This document shows, in pieces, positions 26,544 through 34,079 of a stretch of 64,000 bases of DNA (the stretch's first letter is position 1; every line of letters begins with the position of its first letter). This DNA is from Gottschalkiaceae bacterium SANA. GTDB lineage: Bacteria; Bacillota; Clostridia; Tissierellales; GPF-1. The notes below the pieces were generated by a model. It had not been told where the DNA came from. It did no database searches and saw only the letters and a list, made by a program, of their open reading frames with translations. The stretch covers positions 310,001-374,000 of the forward strand of contig AP028876.1 of NCBI GenBank assembly GCA_036323355.1, given 5' to 3'. The position numbers and the translations under genes are program-made.

Positions 26544-26564
26544 ACAGCCGAAAGGCTGTTTTTT
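26544..26564 (+). terminator. Intrinsic terminator after the ThyX-like gene
   Basis: ACAGCC-GAAA-GGCTGT followed by T residues. Confidence 0.8.
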
Positions 26565-26584
26565 GTATATTTAGGAAATGGGAA

Positions 26585-26593
26585 TGGTATAAT
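26585..26593 (+). promoter_or_regulatory. Extended -10 promoter of the guanylate-kinase-like operon
   Basis: TG-G-TATAAT at 26585-26593, 33 bases before the start. It resembles the promoter before the ThyX-like gene and may couple their expression. Confidence 0.6.
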
Positions 26594-26626
26594 AAAAACA
26601 AAGACAGAGAGAAATTGGAGGAGTAG

Positions 26627-27178
26627 ATGATTCATTTTATTGTGGTCATTGGACCCAGTGCTGCAGGAAAATCAACGATTAAAAACCGTCTTGGATATTC
26701 TACGGTCACAACATGGACCTCAAGGTTGCCGCGTGAAGGGGAAAAACATGGGATTGATTACTTCTTTGCTACACAGGAAGAAATGCTGAAGAGAATGGCG
26801 TCAGGTTTTTTTCTTGAGATGACGGAATATGATGGAAATTATTATGCAACCAGTCTGCAATCGCTAGAGTCTATTGTTCTAAAAAAAGAGACCGTAACCC
26901 TTGCTGTTGATCTTCATGGAATTGAAGAATTGAAGAGGCATTTTGGGGACCAGGTGTTTGCGCTCGGATTGTACATTTCAAAAGAGAGCTGCCGAGTTCG
27001 GCTAGAAGAGCGGAATGAGGGTGGTGTAGAAGAACGATTGAAGAATTACGAGGATGAAATCATGGGCGTGTTGGCTCACAGTGATTTGATTATCAATAAC
27101 GAGAAGGAAAGATGGGAACGAATTCCTTTGCTTCTTGATGGAATAAGGGCCATGGTGAAGGATTCAATGAAGGAATAG
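26627..27178 (+). CDS. Guanylate-kinase-like nucleotide monophosphate kinase
   Basis: 183 residues with P-loop GPSAAGKST at residues 9-17, the GMP-binding region TTWTSRLPREGEKHGIDYFF (a variant of the TTRxPRxGExxGxDY motif), ATQEEM and ERLKNYEDEI. The Trp at the Thr-Arg position of the GMP site is unusual, so it may be a paralogue with a different nucleotide preference rather than the housekeeping Gmk. It begins a tight run with a 5'-nucleotidase, Nudix and PUA-like gene. Confidence 0.75.
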   Translation: MIHFIVVIGPSAAGKSTIKNRLGYSTVTTWTSRLPREGEKHGIDYFFATQEEMLKRMASGFFLEMTEYDGNYYATSLQSLESIVLKKETVTLAVDLHGIEELKRHFGDQVFALGLYISKESCRVRLEERNEGGVEERLKNYEDEIMGVLAHSDLIINNEKERWERIPLLLDGIRAMVKDSMKE

Positions 27179-27190
27179 AAAGGAGTCTGT

Positions 27191-28093
27191 ATGTCATATA
27201 AATTGACGAATAAATTGGTCGTAGCGATTTCGTCGCGAGCCTTATTTGATTTGGAAATGGAAAATTCCATTTATGAAAATGAGGGATTGTCTGCTTATAC
27301 AGAACATCAAATTACTCATGAGGATGAGCTTCTGAAACCAGGAACGGCTTATTCATTGGTACAAGCCTTACTTGATTTGAATCATTTGGGAAAGGAAGCC
27401 CAAGTAGAAGTGATAATATTGTCTAGGAACAGTCCAAGTACCGGATTGCGCGTATTTAATTCCATTGAGAAGAAGGAATTGAATATCAAGCGCGCGGCTT
27501 TTACCGGAGGCGAAAAGATTTCGCACTATTTGAATGCGTTAGAGGTGGATTTGTTTTTGTCAAAAAACAAAGAGGATGTACAAGATGCCATTGATGCTGG
27601 ATTTGCAGCTGCTCGTTTATATGATGCACCAAAGGATTTTCATCCAAACGAAAATCAGATTCGCATAGCTTTTGATGGTGATGCCGTAATTTTTTCAGAG
27701 GAGTCTGAGGCGATCTACAAAGAAAGGGGATTGGATGCCTTCGCGGCAAATGAAAAAGAGTTTGCAAGTGATCCTCTTTCTGAAGGTCCATTCGCAAAGT
27801 TCCTATTGACCCTATCCAAGATCAAAAAAGAGGAGCCGAAACGGATTCGAATTGCCTTGGTAACATCGCGTAACTCACCCGCCCATAAGCGGGCAATTTT
27901 GACCTTACGGAAGTGGGGCGTGGATGTAGATGAAGCCTTTTTTTTAGGTGGTGTTGGCAAGACGGACATATTAAAAGCGTTTAATGCACATATATTTTTT
28001 GATGATCAAGAAATTCATTTGGACTCTGCATCGGAAGAGATTCCTTCTGGTAAGGTTCCTTACCCATCGGATTCTAAGCTGAATAACGTGTAG
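27191..28093 (+). CDS. 5'-nucleotidase (cytosolic 5'-nucleotidase 1 family)
   Basis: 300 residues, matching the PF06189-type nucleotidases: an HAD-like core with IAFDGDAVIFS as the nucleophile motif (DxD), VIILSRNSP early and IALVTSRNSPAHKRAI later, and a C-terminal acidic HIFFDDQEIH motif. It would dephosphorylate nucleoside monophosphates. It is 12 bases after the guanylate-kinase-like gene, so the pair may interconvert or discard a nucleotide. Ribosome binding site AAAGGAG. Confidence 0.85.
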   Translation: MSYKLTNKLVVAISSRALFDLEMENSIYENEGLSAYTEHQITHEDELLKPGTAYSLVQALLDLNHLGKEAQVEVIILSRNSPSTGLRVFNSIEKKELNIKRAAFTGGEKISHYLNALEVDLFLSKNKEDVQDAIDAGFAAARLYDAPKDFHPNENQIRIAFDGDAVIFSEESEAIYKERGLDAFAANEKEFASDPLSEGPFAKFLLTLSKIKKEEPKRIRIALVTSRNSPAHKRAILTLRKWGVDVDEAFFLGGVGKTDILKAFNAHIFFDDQEIHLDSASEEIPSGKVPYPSDSKLNNV

Positions 28094-28120
28094 AAGAATG
28101 TGGAAGAAAGAAGGGGAAAT

Positions 28121-28723
28121 ATGGGATATTTTGAAATCATCGAGCGGTATCAAACGAAGAGTGAGCAAGAGGAACAAGATCGGTTTTTGATGTTGGAACA
28201 AATGGATTTGACCGGTAATAAAATTTTGACGAGAGAAAACGAGGCGGCTCATATGACGAGTTCGGCTGTTATTCTAAACCCCGCCTTGGACAAGATGCTG
28301 ATGATTCATCATAAGATATATGACACATGGACATGGACCGGAGGGCACGCTGACGGTGAGGACAATCCATTGGGGACGGCGATCCGCGAAGCTCGGGAAG
28401 AAACTGGGATTGAAAAAATGATGCCCTTAAGTAAGGATCCGATCTCGATTGAAGTATTGCCTGTTTTTGGACATCAGAAAAAAGGTGCCTACGTTTCAAC
28501 TCATTTGCATTTCAATACGTCATTTGTGCTGATTGCAGAAGAAACGGAGTTATTGGTTTTGAATGAAGAAGAGACAAATGGGGTTCAATGGGTTCCAGTC
28601 GTTAAGATTGGCGAGTATTCGAATGAACCGATGCTAATAGAAATTTATCAAAAAATTATTCGATTTGCACAATCAGCATACAAAAGCAAGGCGCGTCAGA
28701 ATGGGATGGAGGGAAAGCTATGA
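28121..28723 (+). CDS. Nudix hydrolase
   Basis: About 200 residues with a Nudix box from GGHADGED through REAREETGI. The metal-binding RE..EE glutamates are intact; the first Glu of the box is Asp. An N-terminal helical extension precedes the Nudix domain. Start ATG 28121 after AAGGGG is preferred over GTG 28100. It overlaps the next gene by 4 bases (ATGA), so translation is coupled. Substrate unknown; context points to a nucleotide. Confidence 0.85.
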   Translation: MGYFEIIERYQTKSEQEEQDRFLMLEQMDLTGNKILTRENEAAHMTSSAVILNPALDKMLMIHHKIYDTWTWTGGHADGEDNPLGTAIREAREETGIEKMMPLSKDPISIEVLPVFGHQKKGAYVSTHLHFNTSFVLIAEETELLVLNEEETNGVQWVPVVKIGEYSNEPMLIEIYQKIIRFAQSAYKSKARQNGMEGKL

Positions 28724-29130
28724 AGCATTGGGTCTATCCAGCGAATCCAAAAATATTTCTATTGGAAGAAGCTTTTCATGCAGAGGAAATTTTTTGGCCT
28801 ATCAGCAGTAAGGTGTCGGTTGATGACACCGTATATATTTATGCCGGAGCGCCTTATAAGCGAATTTTGTTCCGAACAAGAATTATAGCGATTGACTTGC
28901 CTCCTGAGAATGCAAGGGAGTTTGGGAATGAATTTGTAAGAATTGAAGGGAAGGCACCTAATAAAATGTACATGAAATTGGTGCTAGAGCAAGAGTTTGA
29001 GCCAAAAGCTCTGAGTCCGCTCTCTTTCTCCGTGATGAAGGAAAATGGTTTGAAGGGCAGCATTATGGGGCCGCAATGCCTGGAAAACAATCCGGAATTG
29101 TTTGCATATATCGAAAAAATGCGTAAATAA
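28720..29130 (+). CDS. PUA-like (EVE-type) domain protein
   Basis: 136 residues that resemble EVE/PUA-fold proteins: WVYPANPKIFLLEEAF at the start, VDDTVYIYAGAPYKRILFRTRI in the middle and LSFSVMKENGLKGSIMGPQ at the end. EVE domains read modified bases or bind modified nucleotides. It is translationally coupled to the Nudix gene (ATGA overlap) and is the last gene of the unit. Its function here is inferred only. Confidence 0.6.
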   Translation: MKHWVYPANPKIFLLEEAFHAEEIFWPISSKVSVDDTVYIYAGAPYKRILFRTRIIAIDLPPENAREFGNEFVRIEGKAPNKMYMKLVLEQEFEPKALSPLSFSVMKENGLKGSIMGPQCLENNPELFAYIEKMRK

Positions 29131-29153
29131 AAAACTGGATAAAATATCCAGTT
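29129..29153 (-). terminator. Reverse-strand terminator of the pilin gene
   Basis: AACTGGATA-TTT-TATCCAGTT on the reverse strand followed by six T residues. The hairpin overlaps the pilin gene's stop and may also stop forward transcription. Confidence 0.8.
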
Positions 29154-29982
29154 AATTAATCAATTCCCATACATTTGCAGTTCCAGGTGTATCATTTTTC
29201 GTATACCATTTTGCACGATAAGTGTGATTATTGTACTCTACGGTATTTCCTGTTTGATATACATTAAAGTTGCGCCACTCAGCTGTGATTTCATCCCAAG
29301 TGCCGGATAAGTTGCCTGGAGCAGGGGCGCCAGGATTAATATACTCACGAGCTTTGAATTGTGCACCATTATGAGTGACGATGGCACCAGCATCATATTG
29401 ATTGAAATTGCGCCATTCATCGGTGATTTCATTCCAAGGATTACCTAAAAGACCTGGTTCGTCATTGGTCCAATAACGCGCTTCAAAGACGCGACCTTGA
29501 TGGATGACACGATCGCCGCCATTATAGTGATCCTGATTTGGATCCCATTCTGGGTGATCCGGTAAATCATCGTCTCCATTTTCATCTTCATCCTCATCTT
29601 CGTCTGTGTTTTCATCTTGACCGGACGATGTTGTATCGTATGCGATATACCATCGATTATCTTCTTTAGCCCAATGTATGTTGGTTACTACATTAAAGTG
29701 GACGGGGAAAATCAGACTAGTTAGATTATCCAGGGAATCTTGAAAATTACTGGCATTTTGTTCGATAGATACATCGAAGGAATGAGTCTTGTTCATGGAC
29801 AAGTAATGATCTTCGGTATTTTCTACAAGGGCAATCGTTGCAAGATCGGCACGAAGCTCTGATTTGCTTCTCACTTCCATATAGTTTGGTACTGAGATCG
29901 CAAGAATCAAGCCTAAAATGGCTAGAGTGATAATTAATTCAATTAAGGTAAATCCTTTGGGTATTCGTTTATAAGCCTTCAT
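29152..29982 (-). CDS. Type IV pilin-like protein with three chitin-binding-like modules
   Basis: About 276 residues. A short basic leader (MKAYKRIPKG) ends in Gly10 before the class III/IV pilin sequence FTLIELIITL with Glu at mature position 5, so prepilin peptidase cleavage and methylation are expected. The pilin-like head (about 30-120) is followed by a strongly acidic linker (122-139) and three CBM5/12-like modules (about 146-186, 190-232, 236-274) that share W, NF and Y positions. No other pilus gene is in the window. Start ATG 29982 gives a normal short leader; ATG 30021 is an alternative. Neither has a good ribosome binding site. Confidence 0.8.
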   Translation of the reverse strand: MKAYKRIPKGFTLIELIITLAILGLILAISVPNYMEVRSKSELRADLATIALVENTEDHYLSMNKTHSFDVSIEQNASNFQDSLDNLTSLIFPVHFNVVTNIHWAKEDNRWYIAYDTTSSGQDENTDEDEDEDENGDDDLPDHPEWDPNQDHYNGGDRVIHQGRVFEARYWTNDEPGLLGNPWNEITDEWRNFNQYDAGAIVTHNGAQFKAREYINPGAPAPGNLSGTWDEITAEWRNFNVYQTGNTVEYNNHTYRAKWYTKNDTPGTANVWELIN

Positions 29983-30088
29983 AGGTTTATCATATCTAAA
30001 CAAACTGCATTTGAAACACATTTTGTTTGGTTTTAAGTTTTTTTAAGAATTGAAAGACGGTTCGAAAGGATAAGAAGGTGGAAAAAAT

Positions 30089-30730
30089 ATGAAAATGTTT
30101 ATTGATTGTAGCCATCTAATTGAAGAAGGGATGCCGGTTTATCCGGGAACGGAAGGCCCCACTCTTTTGCAGGCCTGCACGATTGAGGAGGTGGGATTTC
30201 GAGAAAAGAAATGGACCATGTATTCTCATATGGGGACCCATATGGATGCACCAGCGCATATGATTGCGGATGGAAAGACTTTAGATCAGTTTTCTGTTGA
30301 GAAGTTTATGGGCCGGGGAATGATACTGGATGTGCGGGAGTGTACGGCAAAGGAAATTCCATTGGGCCGTCTTCAAGCCTATGAAAGCATTTTGAAAAAA
30401 GTTGATTATGTTTTGATTCAGACAGGATGGGAGTTGTTTTGGGGCAGTGAGCAATATGTCGGAAGTTTTCCCGCCTTGTCGATTGAAGCGGCGGAGTATA
30501 TGATGCAATTCAATTTGAAAGGGATCGGTGTTGATGCCATTTCAATCGATTTAATGGATACAGAAAGCTTTCCGATTCATAAAATTCTTCTTGAAAATGA
30601 TCTGGTCATTATTGAAAATCTAAAGAATATGAGTTTACTTGAAGGTCAGTTCGATTTTTACGCTTTTCCCTTGAATGTCGAGGATGCAGATGGATCACCA
30701 ATCCGAGCAATTGCTGTGGTTGAGGAATAG
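30089..30730 (+). CDS. Cyclase family protein (KynB-like)
   Basis: 213 residues with the metal-binding motif HMGTHMDAPAH (about residues 49-59) and GRGMILDV, as in kynurenine formamidase and related cyclases (PF04199). The usual role is hydrolysis of an amide or ester, with metal bound by the HxxxHxD motif. It is 14 bases before a glycosyltransferase-like gene. No kynurenine or polyketide pathway is visible, so the substrate is open. Confidence 0.85.
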   Translation: MKMFIDCSHLIEEGMPVYPGTEGPTLLQACTIEEVGFREKKWTMYSHMGTHMDAPAHMIADGKTLDQFSVEKFMGRGMILDVRECTAKEIPLGRLQAYESILKKVDYVLIQTGWELFWGSEQYVGSFPALSIEAAEYMMQFNLKGIGVDAISIDLMDTESFPIHKILLENDLVIIENLKNMSLLEGQFDFYAFPLNVEDADGSPIRAIAVVEE

Positions 30731-30744
30731 AAAGGAGAATTGCT

Positions 30745-31632
30745 ATGCATATTGGTTTTATGATCCAGAATGAATCCATGTTAGCTCATGGGAAACTTTT
30801 GATGCGGAGTTTGGAGAAGACGAAGTCTGAATCAATCCGGATTATGGTGCCGGAAACAGAAATGGATCTGGTTCAGGAATTGCGCGCCGCGTATCCAGAA
30901 CCGAATATCTTGGTTATGCCCTTTTCTATTCCTGAGCGATATCGAAAATTTCCTTTTGTAGACAAACTTTTAGGGGCAGCAGAAGCGGAAAACACAGTAG
31001 AAGGAACACTTCTTTGGATGGATACAGATAGTATCGTATTTGAAGATTTGAGTGTACTTGAATTGAATGAGAGTGTGGTATTTGCCTATCGGCCTGTTGA
31101 TAAGAAGCTTGTCGGTTGTGAAGAGGGAGAACCGTTGACCGCTTTTTGGCAACAAATTTATAGTGCTTTTGAGTTGGAGGATGACTTTGCGCCGATGAAA
31201 ACCGGGGTGGAAGAATTGAATATTCGTCCGTATTTTAATGCGGGATTTTTTATCTTACGAACAGAGCGGGGAATTTTACAGTTTTGGAGAGATCGTTTCT
31301 TTACCATTATCGAGCATGAAGCTATGCATGCCTATTTTGAAGACCATGTACTCTTTAAAATTTTTATCCATCAGGCGGTTCTTACAGGGGCTGTTTTGGC
31401 AAGTACAAGAGAAAGTGAACGGAAATTATTGCCTGAAAAAGTTAATTATCCCATTTACTTTCACGACCAGCATCCGATCCATGATTCGGTTCATACTTCA
31501 GATGATCTGATTAGCTGTCGCTATGACACGTATTTCAATCAGGAACTGGAGGAGCAGAACTTTATCTTCTCGGACTCGGTTGAGCCATGGATTGATGCAG
31601 AAGCCTTGAAACTTGGATGGTTTTACGAATAA
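30745..31632 (+). CDS. Putative glycosyltransferase (GT-A fold)
   Basis: 295 residues. LLWMDTDSIVFED carries a DxD-type motif, which with FNAGFFILRTERG and the C-terminal FHDQHPIHD suggests a GT8-like GT-A fold that binds nucleotide sugar and a divalent metal. There is no signal peptide or membrane helix. I cannot name the donor or acceptor. It is downstream of the cyclase gene with AAAGGAG before the start. Confidence 0.5.
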   Translation: MHIGFMIQNESMLAHGKLLMRSLEKTKSESIRIMVPETEMDLVQELRAAYPEPNILVMPFSIPERYRKFPFVDKLLGAAEAENTVEGTLLWMDTDSIVFEDLSVLELNESVVFAYRPVDKKLVGCEEGEPLTAFWQQIYSAFELEDDFAPMKTGVEELNIRPYFNAGFFILRTERGILQFWRDRFFTIIEHEAMHAYFEDHVLFKIFIHQAVLTGAVLASTRESERKLLPEKVNYPIYFHDQHPIHDSVHTSDDLISCRYDTYFNQELEEQNFIFSDSVEPWIDAEALKLGWFYE

Positions 31633-31674
31633 AAAAGCATCCCTCTGGGGCATGCGTGTGGATTTAAAAATAGG

Positions 31675-31717
31675 AGGATCCGAAAGGCTAGATAACTGAC
31701 CTGGCTTTTCGGATCCT
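31675..31717. terminator. Long hairpin between convergent genes
   Basis: A 17-bp stem with two or three G-T pairs (31675-31691 with 31701-31717) between the glycosyltransferase-like and MATE genes. The T run is weak on the forward strand and better on the reverse strand (CCTATTTTT), so it mainly ends the MATE transcript. Confidence 0.7.
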
Positions 31718-31731
31718 TCTTGTTCTGATGT

Positions 31732-33060
31732 TTATACTAAGGATTTATTGGTCCATTTTTTGCTTTTCCAACGCAAGAACATAGAGAAGCCTCGGATCCA
31801 TTCGTCTAAGAGGAAACCGAACCAAAATCCTGGCAATCCGTATCCAAGAATGACGGCAAAGAAATAACCTGCACCGACACCAAATAACCACATGGAAATG
31901 ACGGCCATGACAACCGGGAAGATGACATCGCCTGCTCCGCGCAAACCGTTGATAAAGATAATATTAAAGGTGCGCCCAGGTTCAAGAAATGCATCTACAG
32001 CCAAGGTGGCTGCACCGATGGCAATAATCTGGGGATTGTCTGTATAGAGTCCAATTAAGTTGCCGCCGAAAAGAAAGAGTCCAAGTCCGGTGAATAGTGA
32101 GAGGATAAAGGAGATTCGAAAATTGCGAAGTCCGATTTCATAGGCTTCTTCAATGCGCTTGGCACCAACCGATTGACCAATCATGATCTGGGTTGCTTGC
32201 CCAATCGCAATGGCGAATAGAAAGGCGAACCAGCAGATGGACCAGGCGTAGGTACGGGTGATATAGGAAACTTCGCCGATCGATACTAGAATTAGAGACA
32301 TGACTACTGTTTGAGAAACGGAATATGACATATTTTCTAGGGCTGCCGGCAGACCAATCTTCATTAAATTCTTAAGAACTTGTTTGGGCTTATCAAAGAT
32401 ATGGCGAAACATTTCAATGGGAACCACTTTTTTGAAGAGGAAACTATAGGCGACGATGGTTGCAAGAAATCGGCTGGCCGTAGTGGCGATTGCCACACCT
32501 TTTGCTCCTAGAACAGGAGCGCCAAAAAGACCAAAAATCAATACTGCGTCTCCAAAAATATTTAAGATATTCATGCCAAGACTGATCAGCATGGTTTGTT
32601 TGGTAAATCCATGGCTACGGATGATGACCGCTGCGGTATTTAAAAGAGCCTGCAGGAACAAAGCACCGCCGACAATCTGAATATAGTCTGCCGCATGTTC
32701 CATCAAGTCCGGGGTTACCCCCATAAGAATGAGGATGTTGCGGCCCCAAATCAGCATAGGCAAACTGACAGCAATTCCTAAGCATAGATTCATGACGATG
32801 GAGACAGAGCTGACACGCTCGATTTCAAGTTTATTTTTTGCTCCAACATTTTGCGCAACCAAAACGGCGGTTCCTGCTGAAATGATGGCGAAGATCAGAT
32901 TTAGATTATTGATCAGCTGATTGGCAGCGCCAACAGCACCAGCAGCCAAGTCATTGTACTGGCTTAGCATATAAATATCGGCAACGCCAAGGAGCATAAA
33001 AAGCAGGGTTTCTATAAAAATCGGTGCTGCTAAGCGAAAAAGTTGTTTGTTCGTTGACAT
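31732..33060 (-). CDS. MATE-family multidrug exporter
   Basis: Twelve-helix Na+- or H+-coupled efflux pump, 442 residues, with two six-helix halves (VADIYMLSQYNDLAAGAVGAA; LAVDAFLEPGRTFNII) and the characteristic GAA/GQ-rich helices. It matches the NorM/DinF group. It is a single-gene reverse-strand unit. The substrate is unknown, but cationic drugs are typical. Confidence 0.9.
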   Translation of the reverse strand: MSTNKQLFRLAAPIFIETLLFMLLGVADIYMLSQYNDLAAGAVGAANQLINNLNLIFAIISAGTAVLVAQNVGAKNKLEIERVSSVSIVMNLCLGIAVSLPMLIWGRNILILMGVTPDLMEHAADYIQIVGGALFLQALLNTAAVIIRSHGFTKQTMLISLGMNILNIFGDAVLIFGLFGAPVLGAKGVAIATTASRFLATIVAYSFLFKKVVPIEMFRHIFDKPKQVLKNLMKIGLPAALENMSYSVSQTVVMSLILVSIGEVSYITRTYAWSICWFAFLFAIAIGQATQIMIGQSVGAKRIEEAYEIGLRNFRISFILSLFTGLGLFLFGGNLIGLYTDNPQIIAIGAATLAVDAFLEPGRTFNIIFINGLRGAGDVIFPVVMAVISMWLFGVGAGYFFAVILGYGLPGFWFGFLLDEWIRGFSMFLRWKSKKWTNKSLV

Positions 33061-33166
33061 AAATAATCCTCATTTCTATGAGTTGGTTGGACAAATAATT
33101 ATACGTTTTATTAGAAGGAAGAACAAGTGAATATATTGGTGGATCATGAAAGAATATGAATACCCC

Positions 33167-33182
33167 ATACCCCTCTGGGTAT
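33167..33182. promoter_or_regulatory. Inverted repeat resembling a CsoR/CstR-type operator
   Basis: ATACCC-CTCT-GGGTAT-like palindrome 37 bases before the stalk-protein start. The C-tract/G-tract arrangement resembles operators of copper- or persulfide-sensing CsoR-family repressors, but no such regulator is in the window. Confidence 0.35.
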
Positions 33183-33190
33183 ATACGTAA

Positions 33191-33205
33191 TGAGCCATAG
33201 GCTCA
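33191..33205 (+). promoter_or_regulatory. Leader hairpin at the ribosome binding site
   Basis: TGAGCC-ATA-GGCTCA just before AAAAGGAG. It could form a small hairpin upstream of, but not covering, the ribosome binding site. Confidence 0.4.
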
Positions 33206-33218
33206 AAAGGAGAGTGAA

Positions 33219-33908
33219 ATGAAAAGAAGTGGTTTTGTTCTTTTAGTCATCGGTATTTTGCTCGTAACGTCTTTTTCGTTTACGGCAGCTGATGTTGAGT
33301 ATTTTGATGCATACCGTGCAACAGACATGAATTTTGAAGTGGATGGGGAGCCTTGGCAACCAAGGGATGTAGATGGATCCATGCTGTATCCGATTGTTGT
33401 CAATGGAAGATCGTATGTACCGGTTCGATCGCTTTTGGAAGCCAAGGGAGTAACAGTTGATTGGCGAGATCCAACAAGAACCATTGTATTGGATTACTCC
33501 ACGATTGATTTAGATCAACCACAACCATTTGTACCTCTGCATAAAAAGAAGGAAATCGTGGTAGTGGGTGATCTGGAGAAGGAAGCTACAATCCTCTATA
33601 CCATGAATGATCCGGTTCCTGATCGAATTGATATGGGCGTAACAAATGAAACAATATTAAATTTGGCTGAGGACGTCATGTTCTATATGAATGAAGAACC
33701 AATGGAAATGACGCCAATGGAGTTCTTAAGAAACGAAAAAATGATGAACCCGGATAATGTAAAACTTTATCTGGATGAAAAGGGACAAGTATTTCGAGCC
33801 GACTTTATGGATGAAGATTCGGACGGCGATGGAATGGAATCCCGTATTGGCATCGAAATTGAAATTTCGGGGCCTCCTTGGAAAATTAAAATTCGTATTA
33901 AATTCTAG
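33219..33908 (+). CDS. Secreted protein with copper-amine-oxidase-like N-terminal (stalk) domain
   Basis: 229 residues. Signal peptide (about 1-23) followed by a stalk-domain fold with SYVPVRSLLEAKGVTVDWRDPTRTIVLDY, the hallmark of the CuAOx-N1-like modules on many Clostridial cell-surface proteins. The C-terminal half is an acidic region of unknown fold, ending in a basic tail. The domain does not itself bind copper. It probably acts at the cell surface. Confidence 0.8.
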   Translation: MKRSGFVLLVIGILLVTSFSFTAADVEYFDAYRATDMNFEVDGEPWQPRDVDGSMLYPIVVNGRSYVPVRSLLEAKGVTVDWRDPTRTIVLDYSTIDLDQPQPFVPLHKKKEIVVVGDLEKEATILYTMNDPVPDRIDMGVTNETILNLAEDVMFYMNEEPMEMTPMEFLRNEKMMNPDNVKLYLDEKGQVFRADFMDEDSDGDGMESRIGIEIEISGPPWKIKIRIKF

Positions 33909-33919
33909 CTTTTTGATTA

Positions 33920-33954
33920 AGTAGCCTGATCTGTAACTGGATCAGGCTACTTTA
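33920..33954 (+). terminator. Intrinsic terminator after the stalk-protein gene
   Basis: A 12-bp stem AGTAGCCTGATC/GATCAGGCTACT with an 8-base loop and a short T run. Confidence 0.75.
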
Positions 33955-33975
33955 CAAATAGGGTTATTTTGTAAA
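33951..33975. promoter_or_regulatory. Inverted repeat upstream of the subtilase gene
   Basis: TTTACAAA and TTTGTAAA separated by 9 bases, then TTGACA at 33997-34002. A -10 at the right spacing is not obvious. Candidate regulatory site only. Confidence 0.35.
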
Positions 33976-34079
33976 ATGTTTAGTAATAAATGGTAATTGA
34001 CATAAATATGATTAAATAAACCATTTTAATAGTGAAATGGGTATGATAGTAATACGCAAATAAAAAAGGAGATGGTGTA

